A DNA stretch of 64,000 bases from positions 1,550,001 to 1,614,000 of the forward strand of contig NZ_CP021358.1 of assembly GCF_002157205.1 (NCBI RefSeq). The letters are read 5' to 3'. This DNA comes from Kushneria marisflavi. GTDB lineage: Bacteria; Pseudomonadota; Gammaproteobacteria; Pseudomonadales; Halomonadaceae. The first letter of the stretch is position 1. Each line of letters opens with the position of its first letter. The position numbers and the translations under genes are program-made. The notes beneath the pieces were generated by a model, which saw only the letters and a program-made list of their open reading frames with translations, ran no database searches and was not told the DNA's origin. Shown here piece after piece: positions 7,860 through 15,563 of this stretch.

Positions 7860-10656
7860 GGGCAGATTCCTCTTCCAGTAATGCCTTGAGTTCGGGTTGG
7901 CAGGAGCCGCACTGAGTGCCACAGGCGAGTTCGGCACCGAGCGCCTCAACGCTTCGGTGGCCCTGGCGAATCGCCGCGGCAATGGCGTACTGACCTACCT
8001 GATGACAGCTACAGACGATGGGGCCGACATCCGCGGCCCCGCTGGCGGCACCGGCCAGAACGCGCCGCCGTGTGTTCGCCTCAAGCGGCGTCTCTCTTGC
8101 GGGGTCAAGGCAGGCATCCAGCCAGGTCAGTGACGGCAGCTCCGACGGCGGGCCGATCATCAGCCACCAGGCTACCCGATTCCCGGCAAGCCCGCTTGCT
8201 CGCAGGCGCCCTCTGGCCTCATCGGTGCTCCACTGGGACACCGGCCCCGGCAGCACCCGGGCAATCCAGTCCAGCCAGTCCCGCTCGCCCGCCTCGGGCG
8301 TGCCGGCCAGCTGCCAGCGCAGGGCGTGGCGCATCGGAATGCGCGTCCAGTAGGCGCAGCCCTCGGTTGGCGTCACCGTCTCCGACAGGTCACCGGCGAC
8401 CAGCAGTGTGGCCTCCCAGCTGTGCGCCAGCGGCTGCATGCCCACCGCGCCGTGTTTCGATTCCGGCTGACCGGATATTGGATCGACCCGCGGGGTGATC
8501 AGCGCATTGGCCTTGGCCCGAGCGCTGAACGCGCCGTTCCAGTGCATCGGCACAAAGACCTCGCCCCGGCGCTGGCCGCGCTTGAGGCGCGCACGCCCTC
8601 GATAGTGACCAGCGTCGCCGGCAAGCTCGATCAGACGACCTTCCTCGATGCCGGCCGCGCGGGCGTCAACGGGGTTCAGTTCAATGAAGGGCTCATCGCG
8701 ATGGTTCATCAGACGCGCTGCCCGGGCCGTGCGGGTCATGGTGTGCCATTGATCGCGCACGCGGCCGGTGTTGAGCCGCAGCGGATGGGCCTCGCTCAGC
8801 GTTTGGGCCGGCAGACGCGGACGCACCGGCAAAAGCCGCGCACGACCGGAGGCGGTCGGAAAGCGGCCATCCTCGAACAGTCGGGCCGCGCCGTGAGGGT
8901 GTTCTACGCTGACCGGCCACTGAATCGGCGCCAGCGCGTCGTAGGCCGCGCGATCAAGCCCGGCAAGTCCTGAAATATCGAACACACGCCAGCCCGGGCG
9001 GGCCGGATCGTTATCGAGCCCCGAGAGTCTGGCGTGCTCATCAAAGATCTCGGCCGGGTGGGTGTAGGAAAAGGCCTCTCCGAAGCCGAGCCGGTCGGCA
9101 AGTTCGGTCATGATCTGCCAGTCGTGTCGCGCCTGGCCCGGGGGCGGCAGCAGGCCACGCTGGCGCGAAATGCACCGCTCGGAGTTGGTGACGGTGCCGT
9201 CCTTTTCCGACCAGCCCGTCGCCGGCAGCACGATGTCGGCCACCTCGAGCAGCTCGGCGTTTTCCATGCATTCGGATACGATGACCAGCGGACAGTCGGC
9301 CAGAATGCGCTTGATGCGATCGGCATCCGGCAGGCTGACCACCGGGTTGGTCGCCATGATCCACACCGCCCGGATCTCGCCGCGCTCGATGGCTTCGAAC
9401 AGCTCGACGGCCTTGTGGCCGGGCTCGGTGGGCAGCGACGGCGCGCCCCAGAACGTCGACACCCGCTCGAGAGCCCCGGGCGTGTGGTAATCCATGTGGG
9501 CGGCCAGCTGATTGGCCAGCCCACCGACCTCGCGCCCGCCCATGGCGTTGGGCTGACCGGTGATCGAAAACGGCCCGGCCCCGGGCAGACCGAGTTTGCC
9601 GCCGGCCAGATGACAGTTGATGATCGCCTGGCACTTGTCGGTGCCGCTGCTCGACTGATTGATGCCCTGTGAATAGAGCGTAACCACGTGCAGCTGGGTG
9701 GCGAACCAGTAATAAAACGTCTCGAGGCGCTCGGTATCGATGTCGCAGTCCGCCGCGATGGCCTCAAGGGTCGTGTCGTCCTCGAGGACTGCGGCCAGCG
9801 TCTCCTCAAACCCCTCGGTGTGACGCTCAAGGTAGAGACGATCCAGCCGCTTCGTGCGCGCCATGAACGCCAGCAGCCCATTGAACAGCCGCGCATCGCT
9901 GCCCGGCGCGATCCCCAGATAGAGATCGGCGATATCACAGCTGTCGGTCACGCGAGGGTCGATCACCACCACGCGCATCAGCGGATTGCGCGTTTTCGCC
10001 GCCTTGAGGCGCTGATACAGCACCGGATGATTCCAGGCCAGATTGGACCCCACCAGTACCACCAGCTCGGCGCGCTCCAGATCCTCATAGCAGCAGGGTA
10101 CGGCGTCGGCGCCGAAGGCCCGCTTGTAGGCCGCCACCGCTGACGCCATGCAGAGCCGGGAGTTGGTATCCACATGGGGCGTGCCGAGAAAACCCTTGAA
10201 GAGCTTGTTGGCGATGTAATAGTCCTCGGTCAGAAGCTGGCCCGAGAGATACGCTGCCACCGACCCAGGGCCGTGGGCCGCCTGCGTGGCGTTAAGACGA
10301 CGGGCAAGCACATCGAGCGCCGTGTCCCAGTCGACCGTTTGACCATCGACGCGTGGCGCCAGCACTCGCCCGGCATGGCCGAGCGTTTCATGCAGGGCGC
10401 TGCCCTTGACGCACAGCCGACCCTGATTGGCCGGGTGCGCCGGGTCCCCCTCAACCGCGCTGATCGACTCGCCGCTCACGGTGGCGCGTACGCCGCACCC
10501 GACGCCGCAATAGGGGCAGGTCGTTTGAGCATGACACGCGCCCCTGTCCGTTTGACCGGATAACTCACCCGTGTGATCGGCGGAAGAAACGCCGGAGCGG
10601 GTAACGGATGAGGGGGTGACGGATAAGCGGGTTCCGGATGGTTGGGTCGCGGACAT
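7846..10656 (-). CDS. nasA: Assimilatory nitrate reductase, catalytic molybdopterin subunit
   Basis: 936 residues. The N-terminus has a [4Fe-4S] cysteine set CPYCGVGCG followed by CVKG, then the molybdopterin oxidoreductase core (for example YLSGQLLTEDYYIANKL, GGKLGLPGAGPFSITGQPN) and a C-terminal dinucleotide-binding domain near residues 620-750. A BFD-like [2Fe-2S] domain (CSCHQVGQ ... CGTQCGSC) closes the protein near residues 870-925, as in Klebsiella NasA. It reduces nitrate to nitrite in the cytoplasm, taking electrons from NasC. The start at 10656 has a perfect AAGGAGG box; a longer in-frame reading would run through the leader terminator and is rejected. cobA overlaps its end. Confidence 0.93.
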   Translation of the reverse strand: MSATQPSGTRLSVTPSSVTRSGVSSADHTGELSGQTDRGACHAQTTCPYCGVGCGVRATVSGESISAVEGDPAHPANQGRLCVKGSALHETLGHAGRVLAPRVDGQTVDWDTALDVLARRLNATQAAHGPGSVAAYLSGQLLTEDYYIANKLFKGFLGTPHVDTNSRLCMASAVAAYKRAFGADAVPCCYEDLERAELVVLVGSNLAWNHPVLYQRLKAAKTRNPLMRVVVIDPRVTDSCDIADLYLGIAPGSDARLFNGLLAFMARTKRLDRLYLERHTEGFEETLAAVLEDDTTLEAIAADCDIDTERLETFYYWFATQLHVVTLYSQGINQSSSGTDKCQAIINCHLAGGKLGLPGAGPFSITGQPNAMGGREVGGLANQLAAHMDYHTPGALERVSTFWGAPSLPTEPGHKAVELFEAIERGEIRAVWIMATNPVVSLPDADRIKRILADCPLVIVSECMENAELLEVADIVLPATGWSEKDGTVTNSERCISRQRGLLPPPGQARHDWQIMTELADRLGFGEAFSYTHPAEIFDEHARLSGLDNDPARPGWRVFDISGLAGLDRAAYDALAPIQWPVSVEHPHGAARLFEDGRFPTASGRARLLPVRPRLPAQTLSEAHPLRLNTGRVRDQWHTMTRTARAARLMNHRDEPFIELNPVDARAAGIEEGRLIELAGDAGHYRGRARLKRGQRRGEVFVPMHWNGAFSARAKANALITPRVDPISGQPESKHGAVGMQPLAHSWEATLLVAGDLSETVTPTEGCAYWTRIPMRHALRWQLAGTPEAGERDWLDWIARVLPGPVSQWSTDEARGRLRASGLAGNRVAWWLMIGPPSELPSLTWLDACLDPARETPLEANTRRRVLAGAASGAADVGPIVCSCHQVGQYAIAAAIRQGHRSVEALGAELACGTQCGSCQPELKALLEEESAHVEL

Positions 10657-10673
10657 GAGGCCTCCTTGAATGC

Positions 10674-10720
10674 AAAAGGGCCTGACATCACGCGAGCGTG
10701 AGGTCAGGCCCCTGTGCCTG
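10674..10720 (-). promoter_or_regulatory. Leader terminator and ANTAR hairpin upstream of nasA
   Basis: On the minus strand GGGCCTGAC-CTCACGC pairs with GCGTGAT-GTCAGGCCC and is followed by TTTT, an intrinsic terminator only 20 bases before the nasA start. A competing hairpin, CAGGC-ACAGGG-GCCTG (10720-10705), uses the same left arm. Its six-base loop has A1 and G4, the ANTAR pattern. Holding the second hairpin would prevent the terminator from forming. Confidence 0.6.
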
Positions 10721-10750
10721 TCTTCAAATCGTTCGATGGCGCCTGAACGG

Positions 10751-10762
10751 CGCACCGTTGCG
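10751..10762 (-). promoter_or_regulatory. Possible first ANTAR hairpin of the nasA leader
   Basis: CGC-AACGGT-GCG on the minus strand has an A1/G4 six-base loop but only a three-base stem, extendable past one mismatch. It is weaker than the others. Confidence 0.35.
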
Positions 10763-10841
10763 GCAGGAAAGCGTGTCGATCCGATTCGGGACGCCATTGC
10801 CCCGCTCGAATCGCGACCACGGCCGCGGTGTCATGATGATC

Positions 10842-10857
10842 TGCACCTTCCACGCCA
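10842..10857 (-). promoter_or_regulatory. Sigma-54-type promoter of nasA-cobA
   Basis: On the minus strand TGGCGTGGAAGGTGCA has GG and GC at the sigma-54 spacing and good flanks (TGGC, TGCA). The predicted start is near 10831, giving a 175-base leader. Confidence 0.5.
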
Positions 10858-10933
10858 CTGCCGGTTTTTCCCTTTCATAACAGAAGGCTGAATGGAAGCG
10901 CTCGAGATTCCAGAGCCCGTTCGCCCCCAACAC

Positions 10934-10979
10934 GTCCAGCCATGGTGCACGTTTGACGCAAAACGCACCGCCTTTGGGC
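10934..10979. promoter_or_regulatory. Possible shared NtrC enhancer between the divergent nas units
   Basis: Two imperfect NtrC-like sites: one with the half-site GGTGC at 10944-10948 and one reading GCACCGCCTTTGGGC at 10965-10979. Their centres (10941 and 10972) are 31 bases apart and lie about 110 and 141 bases from each of the two predicted sigma-54 starts, at 10831 (minus) and 11083 (plus). The symmetry supports a shared enhancer; the matches themselves are modest. Confidence 0.35.
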
Positions 10980-11056
10980 AGGACCCTTCGCCCGGGGGCC
11001 TGACAGCGTCACGACAAAACGCCCAGACGACTGAATCAAAAGCGTAATTTTTCATG

Positions 11057-11072
11057 TGGCACGCCATTGGCT
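11057..11072 (+). promoter_or_regulatory. Sigma-54-type promoter of nasC-nirBD
   Basis: TGGCACGCCATTGGCT matches the consensus TGGCACG-N4-TTGCW with one mismatch. It predicts a start near 11083, two bases before the first leader hairpin. Confidence 0.6.
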
Positions 11073-11084
11073 GTGTTGTAAAAA

Positions 11085-11102
11085 GCGGCCACCGAAGGCC
11101 GC
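11085..11102 (+). promoter_or_regulatory. First ANTAR hairpin of the nasC-nirBD leader
   Basis: Perfect stem GCGGCC/GGCCGC closing the six-base loop ACCGAA (A1, G4). A further hairpin without the loop pattern (CCCTGGC/GCCAGGG, 11121-11141) lies between it and the second ANTAR hairpin. Confidence 0.6.
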
Positions 11103-11170
11103 ACGCATCGCCCCTGCCCCCCCTGGCTTCGTGCGCCAGGGAGGACGACGCCACAGACATCACGTTCACG

Positions 11171-11188
11171 TCAGGCAACGGCGCCTGA
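11171..11188 (+). promoter_or_regulatory. Second ANTAR hairpin (antiterminator) of the nasC-nirBD leader
   Basis: Perfect stem TCAGGC/GCCTGA closing AACGGC (A1, G4). Its right arm is part of the left arm of the following terminator, so the two structures exclude each other. Confidence 0.6.
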
Positions 11189-11231
11189 TGCCCTGAAGCT
11201 TTTTGGCTTCACGGCATCAGGCGCTTTTTTT
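11181..11231 (+). terminator. Leader (attenuator) terminator of nasC-nirBD
   Basis: GCGCCTGATGCC pairs with GGCATCAGGCGC and TGAAGC with GCTTCA, one mismatch in an otherwise 18-pair stem, followed by seven T. It lies 80 bases before the nasC start, so transcription into the operon needs antitermination, as in Klebsiella nasF. Confidence 0.85.
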
Positions 11232-11310
11232 ATGGCCCGACCAGCGCGGTGACAGAACCAGAGCCCGACCGCCGTTTTTCCATTACGGCAGATCGACACG
11301 GGAGATCGAC

Positions 11311-12543
11311 ATGACACGCGACACCGACACGCACCTCGTCGTCATCGGCAATGGCATGGCCGGCCATCGGCTGGTCACCACGCTGCTGGCCCGAAAGGAT
11401 CGCCCGGCCCGCATCACGGTACTCGGCGAGGAAGCCTCACACGCCTATAACCGCATCCTGCTCTCCCCCTGGCTGGCCGGTGAGCTGGGTCGCGATGAGC
11501 TCGCCCTGCCCGCCATGGTCGCCGAGGGCGTCGAATGTCGACCGGGGGCACGGGTGATCAATATCGACCGTTCAAGCCACACCCTCACGCTCGAGTCCGG
11601 CGAGCGCCTGCACTACGACCGGCTGGTCATCGCCACCGGCGCCCGGCCGACGCTGCCCGAGGTGGCGGGCATCCAGCTTGGCAACGTCGGTGCGTTTCGA
11701 ACGATGGAGGACGGTGAGTGGCTGAGACAGCAGGCCCCCGGATCCAACGCGGTCGTGATCGGCGGCGGCCTGCTGGGGCTTGAAGCCGCGGAAGGGCTTC
11801 GAAAGCTCGGCATGCACGTCACCGTGCTGCAGCGAAGCGACCGATTGATGAACCGCCAGCTCGACGCCGTGGCTGCCGGCTGGCTTAAGCAGACCCTGAC
11901 CCGGCGCGGCATCACGATCGACACCGGCGCCGAGCTTGCCCGGCTTGATGGCGACTCAAACGGCAACGTGCGCTCGCTGACCCTGCGCGATGGCCGCACC
12001 CTCGCAGCCGACTGCGTGGTGGTGGCCGCCGGCATCACGCCGAACGCGACACTTGGCCAACTCGCCGGTCTCGAAGTGGGTCGCGGCATCTGCGTCGATG
12101 AGCACCTGGCCACCCGGGACCCGGCCATTTTTGCCCTAGGCGAATGCGCCGAGGTAGATGGGGCCACCATCGGTCTGGTCGAGCCGATCTGGCAGCAGGT
12201 CGAGACGCTGGCGGACGTGCTGTGCCACCGGACGCCCGTGCCCTACCAGGCGCTTCCCTCCCCGACCCGGCTCAAGGTCGCCGGCATCGACCTCTACGCC
12301 TTCGGCCCGGTCGAGCCGAGCGAGGGCATGGAGACGCTGACCTATGCCGACCCTGAACACGGTGATTACCGCCGTCTACTGATCGACAACGATCGCATCA
12401 AGGGGGCCGTGCTCTACGGCGACACCCGCGACGGCCCGGACCTCTTTCGTCTCGCCACCAACGGTACGGCGCTGGGCGAGGCCCGTTCCCTGCTGATTTT
12501 CGGCGCCCATGACGCCATTCAACAGCTCGAGGAGGCTGCATGA
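11311..12543 (+). CDS. nasC: NasC-type FAD/NADH electron-transfer subunit of assimilatory nitrate reductase
   Basis: 410 residues homologous to the N-terminal flavoprotein part of NirB. It has the FAD motif VVIGNGMAGHR near residue 11, a second nucleotide-binding motif VVIGGGLLGLEAAEGL near residue 147, and the FAD-contact strand IFALGECAEVDG near residue 275. It lacks the [2Fe-2S] and siroheme domains of NirB, so it most likely passes NADH electrons to NasA. GGGAG lies before the ATG at 11311; a longer frame starting at 11203 begins inside the terminator. Its stop overlaps the nirB start by four bases (ATGA). Confidence 0.88.
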   Translation: MTRDTDTHLVVIGNGMAGHRLVTTLLARKDRPARITVLGEEASHAYNRILLSPWLAGELGRDELALPAMVAEGVECRPGARVINIDRSSHTLTLESGERLHYDRLVIATGARPTLPEVAGIQLGNVGAFRTMEDGEWLRQQAPGSNAVVIGGGLLGLEAAEGLRKLGMHVTVLQRSDRLMNRQLDAVAAGWLKQTLTRRGITIDTGAELARLDGDSNGNVRSLTLRDGRTLAADCVVVAAGITPNATLGQLAGLEVGRGICVDEHLATRDPAIFALGECAEVDGATIGLVEPIWQQVETLADVLCHRTPVPYQALPSPTRLKVAGIDLYAFGPVEPSEGMETLTYADPEHGDYRRLLIDNDRIKGAVLYGDTRDGPDLFRLATNGTALGEARSLLIFGAHDAIQQLEEAA

Positions 12544-15149
12544 ACGCACAACACCCGATACCCGACGATCTGACCCTCGATTCCCTGGCCCTCGATTCGA
12601 ACAAGAAACAGTTGATCGTCATCGGCAACGGCATGGTAGGGCATCACTGCATCGAGCAGTTGATCGAGCGTGGCGCCACCCGCGACTGGCAGATCCATGT
12701 CTTTGGCGACGAACGCCATCGCGCCTACGACCGGGTGCATCTGTCGGAGTACTTCTCCGGCAAGGACGCCGATGCCCTCGCCCTTGGCGAGCCCGATCTG
12801 CACGCCACGAACGGCGTCTCGCTGCATCTGGGTGTGCGCGTCGAGGCGATTGACCGGGACAACCACGAGGTCGTCACCGCCCGGGGCCGCCTGCCCTATG
12901 ACAACCTGGTGATTGCCACCGGCTCCTGGCCCTTCGTACCGCCGATTCCCGGGCCGGACGTCAGCGAGCACCCTCAGGCGCGGCTGGTCTATCGCACGCT
13001 GGATGATCTGGATGCCATTCGCCACCACGCCGCCGGTGCCCGACGCGGCGTGGTGGTGGGCGGCGGCCTGCTGGGACTTGAAGCGGCCAACGCCCTCAAG
13101 TCGCTGGGGCTTGAGGCGCACGTGGTGGAGTTCGCCCCCCGCCTGATGCCGGTGCAGCTCGATGATCAGGGCGGCGCGGCACTACGTCAGCGCATCGAGG
13201 CACTGGGCGTGGGCGTCCACACCGGACGGGCCACCGAGGCGATTGTCCCGCTCGACGAGGGAGAATACGCCTACCGCATGCATTTCAGGGACGGCGAGCA
13301 TCTGGACACCGATCTGGTGCTTTTTTCGGCCGGCATCCGTCCGCAGGATCAGCTCGGTCGCGACTGCGGGCTCGATATCGGCGAGCGGGGTGGCATCGTC
13401 ATCGATGACACCTGCTGCACCTCTGACCCCGCCATCTTTGCCATTGGCGAGTGCGCCCTCTGGCAGGGACAGATATTCGGCCTGGTGGCCCCCGGTTACA
13501 CCATGGCGCGCACCGTCGCGGGCTGTTTGAACGATATCTGTGAACCCTTCAGCGGTGCGGACATGTCCACCAAACTCAAGTTGCTCGGCGTCGATGTCGG
13601 CTCAATCGGTGATGCCTTTGGCACCACGGAAGGCGCTAAAAGCTATCGCTATATCGATGAAGCCGGCAATGGCTATCGCCGTCTGGTGGTCTCGGGGGAC
13701 GGCAAAAAGGTGCTCGGTGCGGTGCTGGTCGGCGACAACAGCTACTACGACACCCTGCTGCAGTACGCCCAGAACGGCATCGACCTGCCCGACGATCCGG
13801 CCGCGCTGATCCTGCCACAAGGTGAAGGCGGCGCACCGACACTGGGTGCCGATGCCCTGCCCGACACCGCCATGATCTGCTCGTGCCACAACGTCACCAG
13901 GGGAGCAGTGTGCCAGGCCGTTGATGAAGGCTGCGCCGATATCGCCGCGCTCAAGATCGAGACGAAGGCCAGCACCGGCTGCGGCGGCTGCACGGCGCTG
14001 TTGAAACAGGTCTTCGAGCATGAGCTGGAAAGTCGCGGCATCGACGTCGATAAAAGCCTGTGCGAGCACTTCGCCTTCACCCGTCAGGAGCTTTACGCCC
14101 TGGTGCGCGTCGAGGGCATCCAGTCCTTTGACGAACTGCTGGAAAAGCACGGTCATGGGCTGGGGTGTGATATCTGCAAGCCCACCATCGGCTCGATTCT
14201 CGCCACCTGCTGGAATCAGCCGATCATGGACCCGCAGAACGTGGCGCTGCAGGACACCAACGACACCTTCATGGCCAACATGCAGAAAAACGGCACCTAT
14301 TCGGTGATGCCGCGAATCGCCGGCGGCGAGATCACGCCCGACAAGTTGGTCGTGCTGGGGGAAGTAGCGAAAAAATATGATCTTTACACCAAGATCACCG
14401 GGGGCCAGCGCATCGATTTGTTTGGCGCCGAGCTGCACCAGCTGCCGGATATCTGGCAGGAACTGATCACGGCAGGCTTCGAGACCGGCCACGCCTATGG
14501 CAAGTCGCTGCGCACGGTCAAATCCTGCGTGGGCAATACCTGGTGTCGCTACGGGGTGCAGGACAGCGTTGCCATGGCGCTGGAACTCGAGCATCGCTAC
14601 AAGGGGCTGCGCACACCGCACAAGGTCAAGATGGGCGTCTCGGGCTGCACCCGCGAGTGCGCCGAGGCCCAGGGCAAGGACATCGGCGTGATCGCCACCG
14701 ACGCCGGCTGGAACCTCTATGTGTGCGGCAACGGCGGCATGCGCCCGCGCCACGCCGAGTTGTTTGCCACCGACATCGACAGCGCCACCCTGATTCGCTA
14801 CATCGACCGCTTTTTGATGTTCTACGTGCGTACCGCCGACAAGCTCCAGCGCACTTCGGTGTGGCGGGAAAGCCTGGAGGGCGGTCTCGACTTCCTCAAG
14901 GCGGTCATCATCGATGACCATTTGGGGCTCAACGATGAACTCGAGCGCCAGATGCAGCACGTGGTCGACACCTACGAATGCGAATGGGCCAACGCCCTGG
15001 GCGACCCTGAAAAGCTCAAGCGCTTTCGCACGTTTGTTAACGACCAATGCGGCGATCCGGACATCATCAATGTCACCGAGCGCGGTCAGCCGCGGCCCGC
15101 CCGCCCCCATGAACGCCCCGAATCCCTGGCCGTGGAGATTTCGTCATGA
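12540..15149 (+). CDS. nirB: Assimilatory nitrite reductase [NAD(P)H], large subunit
   Basis: 869 residues, usual length for NirB. Order of domains: FAD/NAD(P) oxidoreductase (residues about 20-310; VIGNGMVGHHC, VVGGGLLGLEAANAL), a BFD-like [2Fe-2S] domain (CSCHNVTRG ... GCGGC, about 443-490), then the siroheme/[4Fe-4S] sulfite/nitrite reductase domain with cysteines CVGNTWC and CTREC (about 660-705). It reduces nitrite to ammonium with six electrons. Start and stop overlap the neighbours nasC and nirD by ATGA, so the three are translationally coupled. Confidence 0.96.
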   Translation: MNAQHPIPDDLTLDSLALDSNKKQLIVIGNGMVGHHCIEQLIERGATRDWQIHVFGDERHRAYDRVHLSEYFSGKDADALALGEPDLHATNGVSLHLGVRVEAIDRDNHEVVTARGRLPYDNLVIATGSWPFVPPIPGPDVSEHPQARLVYRTLDDLDAIRHHAAGARRGVVVGGGLLGLEAANALKSLGLEAHVVEFAPRLMPVQLDDQGGAALRQRIEALGVGVHTGRATEAIVPLDEGEYAYRMHFRDGEHLDTDLVLFSAGIRPQDQLGRDCGLDIGERGGIVIDDTCCTSDPAIFAIGECALWQGQIFGLVAPGYTMARTVAGCLNDICEPFSGADMSTKLKLLGVDVGSIGDAFGTTEGAKSYRYIDEAGNGYRRLVVSGDGKKVLGAVLVGDNSYYDTLLQYAQNGIDLPDDPAALILPQGEGGAPTLGADALPDTAMICSCHNVTRGAVCQAVDEGCADIAALKIETKASTGCGGCTALLKQVFEHELESRGIDVDKSLCEHFAFTRQELYALVRVEGIQSFDELLEKHGHGLGCDICKPTIGSILATCWNQPIMDPQNVALQDTNDTFMANMQKNGTYSVMPRIAGGEITPDKLVVLGEVAKKYDLYTKITGGQRIDLFGAELHQLPDIWQELITAGFETGHAYGKSLRTVKSCVGNTWCRYGVQDSVAMALELEHRYKGLRTPHKVKMGVSGCTRECAEAQGKDIGVIATDAGWNLYVCGNGGMRPRHAELFATDIDSATLIRYIDRFLMFYVRTADKLQRTSVWRESLEGGLDFLKAVIIDDHLGLNDELERQMQHVVDTYECEWANALGDPEKLKRFRTFVNDQCGDPDIINVTERGQPRPARPHERPESLAVEISS

Positions 15150-15511
15150 CAGTCGCTAATGCCCGTCACACCGACACCCATGAACTCTGCCGCATCGACG
15201 ATCTGGTGGCCTGGTCCGGCGTGGTGGCGCTGCACCAGGGGCATCAGCTCGCCCTGTTCTATCTGCCCCGGGGATGTGACCGCCAGAGCGGGGCCGAAAT
15301 TTTCGCGCTGGACAACCACGACCCCTTTTCCGGCGCCAACGTGATCGGCCGCGGCATTATCGGTGACAAGGACGGTGAGCCGGTCGTGGCCTCACCGATC
15401 TACAAGCAGCACTTCCGGCTGCGCGACGGGGTATGTCTCGAAGACCCCGAGCAGCGCCTCACCGTCTGGCCGGTGCGCCTCAAAGGTGATCTCGTGGTAC
15501 TCGAGCCATAG
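15146..15511 (+). CDS. nirD: Nitrite reductase small subunit
   Basis: 121 residues with a Rieske-like fold (LCRIDDLVAWSGVVALHQ, IFALDNHDPFSGANVIGRG, VASPIYKQHFRL ... LTVWPVRL) but without the Cys/His ligands of true Rieske proteins, as is normal for NirD. It is required with NirB for NADH-dependent nitrite reduction. The start overlaps the nirB stop by four bases. No clear terminator is seen in the 52 bases before phoD. Confidence 0.95.
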   Translation: MTVANARHTDTHELCRIDDLVAWSGVVALHQGHQLALFYLPRGCDRQSGAEIFALDNHDPFSGANVIGRGIIGDKDGEPVVASPIYKQHFRLRDGVCLEDPEQRLTVWPVRLKGDLVVLEP

Positions 15512-15563
15512 CCCTGCGCCGGGCGTGACGAGACCAACCGCCGATCCGGCCGTACGGTCTGGC

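Noticed and set aside
11203..11310. Upstream in-frame start for nasC
   Set aside because: It would begin inside the leader terminator; 11311 has the ribosome site and begins the conserved FAD domain closely.
13602..15110. 502-residue minus-strand open frame opposite nirB
   Set aside because: Shadow frame of nirB with no family features.
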